This document shows, piece by piece, positions 19,454-29,925 of a DNA stretch of 64,000 nt; position 1 is the stretch's first letter, and each line of letters opens with the position of its first letter. The DNA is taken from positions 59,279,213 through 59,343,212 of the forward strand of contig CM066740.1 in assembly GCA_033961575.1 (NCBI GenBank). The letters are read 5' to 3'. A model generated the notes under the pieces. The model did no database searches. It worked only from the letters and a program-made list of their open reading frames with translations, and had not been told where the DNA came from. A program made the translations under genes and the position numbers. This DNA is from Aselliscus stoliczkanus. Its lineage: Eukaryota > Chordata > Mammalia > Chiroptera > Hipposideridae.

Positions 19454-22287
19454 ATAGAAATATAATTGATAGTATAACTGAAAAAAAAAACTAGAGCGGA
19501 AATAAACAATATAGAGAACAGAAAAACAATACAAAAGATCAAGGAAACCAAGAGCTGGTTTTTTGAGAAGATAAACAAAATTGACAAACCTCTAGCCAGG
19601 CTCATCAAAAAAAGAGAGAGAGGACTCAAATTAGTAAAATCAGGAATGAAAGAGGTGAAATGACCACAGACATCACAGAAATACAAAAAAGTCTAAGAAA
19701 TTACTATGAGTAACTAACTATATGCCAACAAATTTGAACAATCTGGAAGAAATGAATAATATTCTAGAAGCATACAACCTTCCAAAGCTAACTCGAGAAG
19801 AAACAGAAAATCTAAATAGTCTGATTACTACCAAGGAAAGTGAATCAGTAATCGACAAGCTCCCAACAAACAAAAGCCCTGGACCAGATGGTTTCACAAA
19901 TGAATTTTATCAAACATTCAAAAAAGAACTATCACCTATTCTTCTCAAACTATTCCAAAAAATCCAGAAGGAAGGAAGGCTCCCAAACTCTTTTATGAAG
20001 CCACTATCACCCTGATTCCAAAACCAGATAAAGACAGCACAAAAAAGGAAAATTATAGTTCAATATCACTGAAGAACATAGATGCAAAAATTCTCAATAA
20101 AATATTAGCAAACAAAATTCAGCAACATATTAAGAAAATCATACATCATGATCAAGTGGGTTGCATCCCTAGTACGCAAGTCTGGTTCAACATCCGTAAA
20201 TGAATTCATGTGATAGACCATATCAACAAAATGAAGAATAAAAATCATATGGTTATATCAATAGATGTAGAAAAAGCATTCGACAAAATCCAACAGCCAT
20301 TTATGTTGAAAACCCTTAGCAAAGTGGGTGTACAGGGATTATATCTTAATATAATAAAATCCATATATAATAAACCTACAGCTATCATCATACTCAATGG
20401 GGAAAACTAAAGCCATTCCCCTTAAGATCAGGAACAAGACAAGACTGTCCACTGTCTCCTCATTTATTCAACAGAGTTCTGGAAGTTCTAGCCACAGCAA
20501 TCAGACAAGAAAAAGAAACAAAAGGCATCCAAATTGGCAAGGAAGAAGTAAAATTTTCATTATATGCAGATGACATGATACTGTATATAGAGAACCCCAA
20601 AGACTCCATCAAAAACTATTGGAACTGATAGACGAATTCAGTAAAGTAGCAGGATATAAAATCAATGTTGAGAAATCAGTGGCATTTGCATATACCAATA
20701 ACGAACTAATGGAAGGAGAAATTAAGAAAACTGTCCAATTTACAATTGCTTCAAGATCTATAAAATACCTAGGAATAAATTTAACCAAAGAAGTCAAAGA
20801 TGTGTACTCAGAAAATTATAAGACACTGAAGAAAGAAGTCAAAGAAGATACAAATACATGGAAACACCTACCATGCTCATGGATAGGAAGAGTTAATATA
20901 GTTAAAATGTCCAAACTGCATAAAGCAATATATAGATTGAAGGCAATTCTCATCAAACTACCAAGGGCATTTTTCACAGAAATAGAAAATATAATCCTAA
21001 AACTTATATGGAACCATAAAAGACCCCAAAGAGCCTCGGCAATCCTGAGAAATAAGAACAAAGTCGGGGGGATCACCTACCAGACATCAAAACATACTAC
21101 TAGGCTACAGTAATCAAAACAGTATGGTACTGGCATTAAAAACAGGAACATAGACCAGTGGAACAGAAGAAAGACACCAGAAATAAATCCATGTATATAC
21201 GGATAGTTAATCTATCACAATGGAAGCAAGAATTTACACTGGGGTAAAGGTATTCTATTTAATAAATGGTGCTGGGAAAATTGGACTGACACATGCAAAA
21301 AAATGAAATGACGCCTCCTTAAGCCATATACAAGAACAAATTCAAAATGGATTAAAGACTTAAATGTAAGACCTGAAACCATGGAACTCCTAGAAGAAGG
21401 CATAGGGAGCAAATTTGCAGACATTACCCTCAATAATATTTTTACTGATACATCCCCAAGGGTAAGAGAAGTATAAGAAAAAATGAACATATGGGATTAT
21501 ATCAAACTTAAAAGATTTTTCACAACAAAGGAAGCCATCAATAAAACAAAAAGGAAGCCTATTGAATGGGAGAATATATTTTTGAATGATATATCTGATA
21601 AGGGGCTAATATCCAAAATTTATAAAACACTCATGCAATTCAACACCAAAAAAAATCAAACAATCCAATTAAAAAATGGGCAGAGGAAATGAAGAGACAT
21701 TTCTCTAAAGAGAACATAGAGATGGCCAACAGGCATATGAAAAAATGTTCAACCTCACTGATCATTAGGGAAATACAAATAAAAACCACAGTGAGATACC
21801 ACCTCACTCCAGTCATAATGGCTATCACCAATAAATCAACAAACAAGTGCTGGTGGGGCTGTGGGGAAAAGGGAACCCTGCTGCACTGTTGGTGGGATTA
21901 TAGATTGGTGCAGACACTATGAAAGTCAGTATGGAAGTTTCTCAAAAAACTGGAAATGGAACTACCTTTTGACCCAGCAAATCCCTCCTAGGCATTTATC
22001 CTGAAAAACCCAAGACACTAATTCGAAAAAATATATGCACCCCTATGTTCATTGCAGCACTATTTACAATAGCCAAGACTTGGAAACAATCGATATGCCC
22101 ATCGGTAGACGACTGGATTAAAAAACTGTGGTACATTTACACAATGGAATATTACGCAGCTATAAAGAAGAAAGGAATCGTACCATTTGCAACGATATGG
22201 ATGGACCTAGAGAACAGTATGTTAAGTGAAATAAGTCAGTCAGAGAAAGACAAATACCATATGATCTCACTTATATGTGGAATCTAA
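18362..22287 (+). pseudogene. L1 ORF2 (L1-A): endonuclease-reverse transcriptase, broken
   Basis: ORF2p nicks target DNA and reverse-transcribes L1 RNA there. The N terminus (MAINAHLSIITLNVNG) starts the AP-type endonuclease. Within it VRDFNTPLSPMDRS stands for the GDFN box (Gly changed to Arg), and SDHNAMKLEINY is the late Asp-His box. Reverse transcriptase includes [37 protein letters not shown] and the active site YADD (20563-20574). The Trp- and Cys-bearing C terminus ([18 protein letters not shown]) precedes the end MISLICGI at 22287. At least a dozen frameshifts or stops occur; the longest open piece is 164 codons. Confidence 0.9.
19391..19485 (+). repeat. 95-bp insertion in L1-A ORF2, flanked by 15-bp direct repeats
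   Basis: AAAAACTAGAGCGGA occurs at 19376-19390 and again at 19486-19500. The insert holds an AAAT run (about 19415-19456) and ends in an A run. Compared with L1-D, which lacks it, the extra segment looks like a short retrotransposed fragment with a target-site duplication. Confidence 0.75.
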
Positions 22288-22761
22288 AGAACTGAATAAA
22301 TGAGCAATGTAAACAGAAATAGTCTTAGAGACACAAAGAAAAAACTGATGAGGGCTAGATGGGATGGGGAATGGAGAAGGGGAAGGGACGAGGCAACATA
22401 AACTGATAACTACAATACTACTGCAGAGACAGAAGAGACAGTTTAGGAAATATTATCAATAAGGTTGTAAATATTTTTTTTTTAGGGAAACAGACGGATG
22501 CATATCCTTTTAGGGAGACCACTTCATGGACGGTGTAGTGGCCTTACCACTGCACTGTACATCTGAAGCTGCCACTGAACAATATTATATGTCAATTATA
22601 ATTTAACATATATAGTCATGGGATGTGGAATATAGTGTAGGGATGGAGTCAATGGAATTGTAATAGATATGTATGATATCGGGTGTGGGAGGGCAGGGGA
22701 GGGGGGAGTCACTTTGTAACAGGTGAAAAAAATAACTATTGCATTGTATTGTACATCTGTA

Positions 22762-22768
<7 letters not shown>

Positions 22769-22828
<60 letters not shown>
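22769..22828. repeat. (TA)n microsatellite at the L1-A 3' end
   Basis: About 29 uninterrupted TA units, probably expanded from the A/T-rich tail of L1-A. Confidence 0.97.
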
Positions 22829-22829
<1 letters not shown>

Positions 22830-23047
22830 CTTTAGAAGTAAATGAGGATCTCCTTCACGTAATAATATCAGTGTCATTAAGGATGGGTCGATCAGAACTG
22901 GTGCCTGTGCCTCACCTTTAAACAGTCATTCTAAATATTGTAGACACGAACCTAATTGAAATTGTATATCTTTCTCTGTTAACAGCAACAGCATGAGAGG
23001 AACAAGTTAAACAAGAAAGCAATCTAAGAAATCCAGATGGTGGAACT
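22829..23047. other. No feature seen
   Basis: About 220 bp with no recognisable repeat or coding signal, between the TA repeat and an L1 fragment. Confidence 0.5.
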
Positions 23048-23535
23048 TTCTCCTTGTAGTATGTTTTGATGACTGGTAGCATGATCCCTCCAACTTTTTT
23101 CTTATTTCTCAGGATTGCCGAGGCTATTCGGGGTCTCTTATGGTTCCGTATAAATTTTAGGATTATATTTTCTATATCTGTGAAAAATGCCTTTGGTAGT
23201 TTGATGAGAATTGCATTGAATCTATGTATTGCTTTAGGCAGTATGGGCATTTTAACGATATTAATTCTTCCTATCCATGAGCATGGTAGGTGTTTCCATT
23301 TATTTGTATCTTCTTTGATTATTCAATGTCTTATAATTTTCTGAATACAGATCTTTTACTTCTTTGGTTAAATTTATTCCTAGGTATTTTATAGCTCTTG
23401 AAGCAATTGTAAATGGGGCAGTTTTCTAAATTTCTCCTTCCGTTAGTTTATTATTGATATATGCAAATGCCACTGATGTCTGAACATTGATTTTACATCC
23501 TGCTACCTTATTGAATTTGTCAATCAGTTCCAATA
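23048..23535 (-). repeat. L1-F: minus-strand L1 ORF2 fragment, split by L1-B
   Basis: On the minus strand it encodes the part of ORF2 just after the reverse-transcriptase active site ([38 protein letters not shown]). It stops at the L1-B insertion; a continuation upstream in ORF2 (GTTCCAATAG then TTTTGATGGAGTCTTTGG) is at 26953-26997. It is truncated at both ends. Confidence 0.8.
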
Positions 23536-24157
23536 CTTTGTTCTTAGTTTTTTAAATCTTTTATTGTGAAATAAACATTTTCTTTTTAAAATTAGTTTCA
23601 GGTGTACAACACCATGCAATAGTTATACTCTTTACCCCTCAAAGTGACAAACCCCCTCCCCCAGTTCGCTATCTCACTCCTCCCCCCCCATATTATTCAT
23701 ATCTATTACAATTCCTTTGACTCCCTTCCACAGTATACTCCACATCCCATGACTATCTATATATTTAGTTATAGTTGGCATACAATATTATACAACATCA
23801 GTTTCAGGTGTACACTGCAGTGATCAAGCCTCTACTCTATCCATGAAGTGGTCTTCCTAACAAGACATGTGACTATCTGACACACCACAAGATTTTTACA
23901 ACATTATTATATTCCCTGTACTGTTTCATATCCCTGTGGCAATATTGTAGTTGTCTATTTATGCTCTCTAATTCCTTCCCCTTCTCCCTTCTCCCCACGC
24001 ACCCCCATCCCAAATAGCAACCCTCAGTTTTTCCTCTATATCTATGAGTCTAATTACTTTGCTTATTCATTCAGTTTTTCAAATTCCACATATAAGTGAG
24101 ATCATATGGTACTTGTCTTTCTCCGACTGACTTATTTCACTTAACATAATAGTCTCT

Positions 24158-24305
24158 TCACAACATTATCAATTACATTCCCAGAACTGCCCCCATATCC
24201 CTGCGGCAACGTTGGAGTCACACACCTACACTATCCAAAACCTTCCCCCTCTCCCTCATCCCCACTCCCTCCCAGCCAGCAACCATCAGTTTTTCCTTTA
24301 TATCC
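24158..24305 (-). other. Joint segment of L1-B, related to its own 3' UTR
   Basis: This 148-bp block lies between the truncated endonuclease and the last ORF2 codons. It aligns by eye with the 3' UTR at about 23899-24045: both have ACAACATTAT, then CATATCCCTG, a TTCC-CC-rich centre and CAGTTTTTCCT-TATATC. It is thus an extra, diverged copy of 3' UTR sequence in an internal position. The same block is at 60829-60975. Confidence 0.8.
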
Positions 24306-24895
24306 GCTTGATATGACTTCAATCTTCTTAAATTTAATGAGACTTGTTTTGTGGCCTAACGTGGTCTATCTTGGAAAATGTCCCATGTGTACTTGAGAAG
24401 AATATATATTCTGTTTTTTCAGGGTGAAATTCTCTAAAAATATTGAATGAAGTCCAGTTGGTTAAAGTGTTATTTAAGGCCACTCCTTCTATGTTGATTT
24501 TCTGTCTAAAGGGTCTGTCCATTGGCAACCACGGGGTGTTGAAGTCTCCTACTATGATAGTGTAACTGTTGATCTCTGTCTTTATGAATGTCAAAATCTT
24601 TATGTGTAATTAGGAGTTCCTATGTTGGGTGCATAGATGTTTATTAGGGTTATAGTGCCCTTCTTTGTCTTTTATTCTAGTCATTTTAAAGTATATTTTG
24701 TCCAAAATAAGTACTGGTACTCCAGTTTTTTTTCTTCTTCTCACTTCCATTTGCATGAAATATCTTATTCCATCTGTAAACAGCATATACATGTGTCCTA
24801 TTTTCTTATCCACTCAGCCAGTCTCTGTCTTTTGATTGGAGCATTTAGCCCATTCACATTTAAAATGATTATTGATAGGTGCATATGTATTGCCA
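24306..24895 (-). pseudogene. Truncated L1 ORF2 endonuclease (L1-B)
   Basis: The minus strand encodes the endonuclease from the start region to the stretch before the late Asp-His box. VGDFNTPWLPMDRP (the GDFN box) and FSKIDHV are readable in the 86-codon piece at 24334-24594, and an earlier piece is at 24610-24813. The joint falls just before the SDHN motif, so the endonuclease lacks an essential catalytic part and no reverse transcriptase follows. Confidence 0.82.
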
Positions 24896-24906
24896 TTTTG
24901 TTATTT

Positions 24907-25823
24907 GTATTCCTCGTCTTCCTGAGTTAGCTTGTTTACCCCTTTCTTTTGTTTGAAAAAGCCCTTTTAATATTTCTTGCAATTCTGGCTTGGTAGTAAT
25001 GAACTCCTTAAGCTTATTCTTTTCTGAGAAGCTCTTTATTTCTGCTTCAATTTTAAGTCATAGCCATGCTGTGTAGAGCCATCTTGGTTATAGGCCTTTA
25101 TTTTGTGTCACTTTGAATATCTCCTGCCATTCCATTCTGGCATGCAGAATTTCTGTAGACAAGTCAGCTGTTAGTCTAATAGGAGTTCCTTTGTATGTAA
25201 CCTGATGTCTTTCTCTTGCAGCCTTTAGGATTCTGTCTCTGTCTTGAACATTTGCCATTTTAACTATGATGTGTCTTGGTGTGGACCTGTTTGGGTTCAG
25301 TTTGTTTGGAACCCTCTGCACTTCCTGGGCATGTATGTTGAGTTCCTTCACCAGGGTAGGGAAGTTTTCAGTCATTATTTTTTCAAATACATTCTCGACC
25401 CCTTGCTTCTCTTCTCCTTCTGGTATTCCTATGAGTCAAAGCTGGTTGCGCTTCATCTTGTCCCATAGGGCTCTTGAACTATTTTCACTGTTTTTTATTC
25501 TTTGGTCTTTTTGTTGTGCCAACTGGGTGATTTCTGCTATTTTTATCTTCCAAATCACTGATCCGCTCCTCTGCTTCATCTACTCTACTAGTGATTCCTT
25601 CGAGTGTGTTCTTCATTTCAGTTATTGTATTCTTTAGTTCTAACTGGTTGTTTTTTATGATTTCTCTATCTTTCCTTATGTCCTCACTAAGTTTGTTAAA
25701 CATTCTTATCATCAGTGTTCTAAACTCTGTCTCTGAAAGGTTGGATCTCTCTGTTTCATTTGGTTCCATTTCTAGAGGTTTCTTCTGATCTTTTACTTGT
25801 GACATGTTTCTTTGTTTCCCCAT
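24907..25823 (-). pseudogene. L1 ORF1 (L1-B), one main frameshift
   Basis: ATG at 25821-25823 opens MGKQRNMSQVKDQKKPLEME and a coiled coil (LSEDIRKDREIIKNNQLELK and following heptads). A frameshift after ERISDLEDK separates this from the RNA-recognition and C-terminal domains (25088-25375: MTENFPTLVKELNIHAQEVQ, PRHIIVKMANVQDRDR, ARERHQVTYKG, EWQEIFKVTQNKGL). The total length fits a full ORF1p. Damage is lighter than in L1-A. It is the only near-complete gene left in this element. Confidence 0.87.
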
Positions 25824-26952
25824 TCTGGTTGTCGCTCTGGGATTGCTTTTGTGTATTAGATAGATCTCCAGGAGAGCCCTGGCTGGATCATGCAGGCACA
25901 CAGCTCATGACCCAACACTCCCAGAAAACTCCCAGTCTCAGTCTGTCCCAATCAGCCGCTCGTAGGTCAGGCCAAGCAGCCCGAGCAACCCAACAACCTA
26001 TCACCAGCCGGGCAACTCTACAAGTGCAGTGCAGAGAGCAGGGACCCGAGGTGGCTCACTCACTCCAGGGTCTCAGTGAGCAGCCTATTGGAGCCAGAGC
26101 ATGCCCACCAGGAGTTTCCCTGGCAATGCAGCACAAGCCATGCGGAGGGCAGGGATCTGAGGCAGCTCGCGCACTCCCAGGTCTCAGTGAGCAGCCTGTT
26201 GAAGCCCGAGGCACCCGCCCAGCGTTTCCCTGGCAACGCAGTTAAGCCGGGCAGAGGGTGGGGATCAAAGGCCGCATGCGTGCGTAGGCACACACGCACT
26301 TCTGCACCAATTTCACCAGACCAATGAGGTCCCGGCCCAACCCTCCTCAGGCGGGCCCAACCCTGACAAAATGGCGCCCTCCTGCACACGACTCGCATGC
26401 AAGCTCCATACAAGTTGAACAATAGTCCAAAAACCTCCAGCTTCTGCACCAAAGGTGCTCAGTTCAGTCTGTCCCCTCAGGCTCCCGGGCCCAGCTCCCA
26501 CAGCCATTCCTTCTACCAGAAACCAGGCAAGAGCTCACCGGCAAGCAAGCCTGTGCACCAGCGCAGCCGATCCTCCACATGCTCTCAGCCCCACCGAGCT
26601 GAGCAAAGTGAGTCCTCACTAATCCACTGCCAGCTATCCTGGAACTCCTCTTCCCAGCAAAGGAACCCTGGGCTGGTGAGCTCGGTGTGCGGCCAGAGGG
26701 TCTCTCCCCCAACCGGAGAAGACTCCCCACAGCTGGGTCCCCCTCCCCACGGGACTCACCCTCTTTCATCTCTGCCCCCCCACCAGACCTATCGTTGTCT
26801 CCTCTTTAAGTTCTTCATTTAGTGATTCTGTTCATTTAGTGTTCTGGGGACTTCCGGGGTTGAACGTTGCATACATTGTTTGTAATTTTGATGTGTCCCT
26901 GGGAGGTAGTCAGCACAGCGTCTGTCCATTCCGCCATTTTACCAGAAGTCAC
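25824..26952 (-). promoter_or_regulatory. L1-B 5' UTR with tandem monomers
   Basis: GC-rich 5' UTR with a YY1-like AAAATGGCGGA near its start (26930-26942). Two monomers of about 110 bp lie at about 26045-26265, each containing TCTCAGTGAGCAGCCT, then TTTCCCTGGCAA-GCAG and GGG-GGGGATC in plus-strand reading. Related monomers occur in L1-C, L1-D and L1-G. L1 5' UTRs carry the internal promoter. Confidence 0.8.
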
Positions 26953-27013
26953 GTTCCAATAGTTTTTTTGATGGAGTCTTTGGAGTTCTCTATATACTAT
27001 TTCTGCTTTTCTT

Positions 27014-27149
27014 TCTTTCCCTTTTTTTTTTTTTTAGCTGAGCCATCCTGCCACCTGTTGGCAGCTCAACGGCAACTCAGCTAGGGCTGGCATCGAACTG
27101 CTATTCACTCTTGAGCGAGCTCTTAACCAACTGAGACATGGCCAGCCCT
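27014..27149 (-). repeat. tRNA-derived SINE, second type
   Basis: On the minus strand it starts GGGCTGGCCATGTCTCAGTT, has GCAGTTCGATGCCAGCCC, and ends GGCAGGATGGCTCAGCT plus a poly(A) run. A perfect 16-bp duplication TATTTCTGCTTTTCTT flanks it (26998-27013 and 27150-27165). Confidence 0.93.
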
Positions 27150-28531
27150 TATTTCTGCTTTTCTTGATAGAGATATTCTCCTACATAACCACAAGATCAT
27201 TCTCATATCCCACAAATTTTTTTTATTGAGATATAGTTGACATATAACACTGTATAAGTTTAAGGTGTACAGTGTGTTGATTTGATACATTTATATATTG
27301 CAATATAATGAACACCATAGCTGTAACACTTTTATCACATCACATTAATTATTTCTTTTTGTGGTGAGAACAATTAAGATCTATTAGCCATTTTGAAGTT
27401 TATAATATGATATTATTAGCTATAATCACTGTACTGTGTATTAGATCTCCAAAACTTACTTATCTGCTCATTGCAAGTTTGTAACCTTAAACATCTCCCT
27501 AATTTCCTCCAGTTCCAACCCCTAGTAACCACCATTCTACTCTGCTTTTACAAGTTCATACAGTATTGCCTTTTTCTGTGTGACTTATTTCACTTAACAT
27601 AATGCCTTCAAGGTCCATCCATACGGTCACAAATGGCAGGAATGCCTTCTTTTCTATGGCTGAATATTGTATACCACATCTTCTTTATCCATTTATCTGT
27701 TGACAGACACTTAGGTTATTTCCAATTGTGAATAATACTGCAATAAATATGGGAGCACAATCTTTCTGATATCCTGTTCTATTTCCTTTGGATATATACC
27801 CAGAGTGTGATTGCTGGGTCATATGATAGTTTTATTTTTAATTTTGGAAGAACTTCCATAGTGGCTGAATCAACTTACATTCCCACCAACACTACACAAG
27901 ATTTTTTTTTTCTGCACATCCTTGCCAACAGTTGTTGATTTCTTGCCTTCTGGATAATAGCCATTTTCATATTTGTGAGATGATAGCTCATTTTGGTTTT
28001 GATATGTTTTTTCCTGATGATTAATGACATTGAGCATCTTTTCATGTGCCTCTTGGCCTTTTGAATATATTTTTTGGGTAAAACACGTCTGTTTAGTTCC
28101 TTTGCTTATATTTTAATCAGATCTTTTTTTTAGTTTGTTATTTAGTTGTATGCTTTATATATTTTGAATATTAAACCCTTTCCAATATATGGTTTGCAAA
28201 TATGTTCTATTTTGTAGGTTGCTTTTTCATGCTGTTGATTTTTTTTTTCTGTGCAGAAGTTTTATATTTTGATGTAGCCCCACTTACTGATTTTCACTTT
28301 TTTTTTCTGCTGGTTCTTTTGGTGTCATACTCAAAAAATCATTGACAAGACCAATAGCAAAGATACTCTTCCTTACATTTTTTTCTAGGAGTTATATAGT
28401 ATCTGGTCTTATGTTTAAGTCATTAATCCATTTTGAGTTAATTTTTGTGAGTGGTGTAGGATAGGAGTCCAATTTCATTGTTCTGCTTGTGGTTATCTAG
28501 TTTTCTTAACACCATGTGTTGAAGAGACTAC

Positions 28532-28532
28532 T

Positions 28533-28589
<57 letters not shown>

Positions 28590-28684
28590 AGAGGGCAGTA
28601 TCACTGGTCCTCATATGTGGGATCCGAACCCAGCCTGCTGGCATTCCAAGCCAGCTCCCAATCACAGCGCCACCCGGACGGCCT
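28532..28684 (-). repeat. Short-type SINE with (TTTA)n tail
   Basis: Minus-strand SINE head with GGATCCCACATATGAGG and GCTGGCTTGGAATGCCAGC. Its tail is a (TTTA)n run (28533-28586) on the plus strand. Duplication GAGACTAC flanks it (28524-28531 and 28685-28692). Confidence 0.9.
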
Positions 28685-28700
28685 GAGACTACCCGTTTTT

Positions 28701-28805
28701 GTTTTTTTTTGAGGGCACTGTCACTGGCCCTCATATGTGGGATCTGAACCGGGGCCATTGGCTTCCCAAGCCATTGCTTAACCACCTGCGCCACTCAGCC
28801 GGCCC
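28701..28805 (-). repeat. Short-type SINE inserted next to the previous one
   Basis: Minus strand: GGGCCGGCTGAGTGGCGCAG, GGTTCAGATCCCACATATGA, GAGGGCCAGTGACAGTGCCC and a poly(A) end. It is flanked by the imperfect repeat AGACTACCCGTTTTT / AGACTCCCCTTTTTT. Confidence 0.88.
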
Positions 28806-29800
28806 AAGACTCCCCTTTTTTATCGTGTGTTCTTGGTGCCCTTGTCAAATATTAGTTAACGTATAAACTGCAATTAATTTCTAGGTTCTCTATTCTTTGC
28901 CTTTGGTCTATGTGTCTATTTTTATGCCAATCCATACTGTTTTAATTTTTATAGATTAGTAGTACTGACTGAAATCACAAAGTGTGATGCCTTTGGCTTT
29001 GTTCTTCTTTCTCAAAATGGCTTTGGTTATTCAGGGTCTTTTGTGGCTCCATACAAATTTTTCGATTGTTTCTTCTACTTTGAAAAATGCCATTGGAATT
29101 TTGATTGGAATTGCATTGAATCTGTAGATGTCTTTGGGTAGTATGAACATTTAACAATATTAATTCTTCCACTCCATACATAAACACAGACTATCTTTCC
29201 ATTTGTCTCTGTCTTCTTTAGTTGCTTTATTATTATTTTTTAAATCAATGTCTCTGTTGGGAGTTTTCATCACGAAAGGGTGTTATATTTTCTCAAATAC
29301 ATTTTATGCATCTATCTAGATGATAATATGATTTTTATCTTTTACTCTATTAATGTGGTATCACATTGATTTATTTGCATATGTTGATATATCCTTGTAT
29401 CCTAGGGATAAACATCACTTGGTCATGGTATGTAATCCTTTTAATTTGTAGTTAAATTTTGTTTCTTAGTATTTTGTTGAGAATTTTTCCATCTGCATTC
29501 ATCAGGGTTATTACTCAATAGTTTTTCTTCTTTTTCTTTTTTCCTTTTTTTGTAGTGTCATTATCTTGTTTTGGTATTCGGGTAATTCTGATCTCATAAT
29601 ATGAGTTTGGAAGTGTTCCCTCCTTTTCAATTTTTGAAGAGTTTTAGAAATATTGGCATTAATTTCTCTTTAATGGTAGTAGAATTCACCAGTGAAGCCT
29701 TATTCTGTGATTTTTGAGGTTGGAAATATTTGATTGCTGAACCAATCTATTTATTCATTATTAGTCTATTAAGATTTTCAGTCTCTTCTGATTCAGTCTT

Positions 29801-29925
29801 TTTTCTTAAAGCACAGTAGTTTATTGAATAATGATCTGTTTGATAGACAAAGCAGATGTTGCTTCCATGCGATAGACAGCTCTGATCCTCCCTGTGGCTG
29901 TGTTTTTAGTTTTATTTTGTTTTGT
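29801..29925 (-). other. Candidate 3'-transduced sequence of L1-C
   Basis: Lies between the A-rich 3' end of L1-C and the target-site duplication, so it came in with the element. On the minus strand it starts after an A-rich stretch, continues CACAGCCACAGGGAGGATCA, and ends with AATAAA (29820-29825), about 15 nt and an A tail. This is the form expected when transcription reads past the L1 signal to a downstream polyadenylation site. I do not recognise the sequence. Confidence 0.82.

Larger units (their letters stand above)
14793..22768 (+). mobile_element. L1-A: full-length LINE-1, inactive
   Basis: A complete L1 of about 8 kb: a 5' UTR starting GACTGGGGGGCAGGATGGCGGC (the AGGATGGCGGC core resembles the YY1-type site at L1 5' ends), ORF1, short spacer, ORF2, 3' UTR and an A/T-rich end that grades into a TA repeat. 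A SINE and a 95-bp insertion lie inside it. Its 5' UTR resembles that of L1-E and lacks the tandem monomers of L1-B, C, D and G, so it belongs to another, probably older, subfamily. No target-site duplication was recognised. Confidence 0.9.
23541..26952 (-). mobile_element. L1-B: internally deleted, ORF1-only L1 (half-L1-like)
   Basis: On the minus strand: 5' UTR starting GTGACTTCTGGTAAAATGGC (26952), ORF1, spacer, the first part of the ORF2 endonuclease, then a joint to a 150-bp segment (24158-24305), the last codons of ORF2, the 3' UTR and an A-rich end containing AATAAA. Most of ORF2, including all reverse transcriptase, is missing. The repeat GTTCCAATA (23527-23535 and 26953-26961) is a target-site duplication and places it inside L1-F. 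The same architecture and joint occur in L1-G. It would need proteins from another L1 to move. Confidence 0.88.
27212..29800 (-). repeat. L1-H: old minus-strand L1, 3' UTR and ORF2 end
   Basis: Starts as an L1 3' UTR in reverse (TTTATTGAGATATAGTTGAC). It then runs through the ORF2 C terminus (TCCATTTATCTGTTGACAGA and AATACTGCAATAAATATGGG around 27690-27750) and the region after the reverse-transcriptase active site. Two SINEs (28532-28805) and the L1-C insertion interrupt it; the sequence resumes at 35513. Decay is heavy and no frame is open. Confidence 0.85.

Noticed and set aside
26397..26822. 141-codon plus-strand frame, and similar ones at 34115, 34897, 44027 and 44303
   Set aside because: All fall in GC-rich L1 5' UTRs with monomer repeats, appear in several frames at once and have no recognisable domain.
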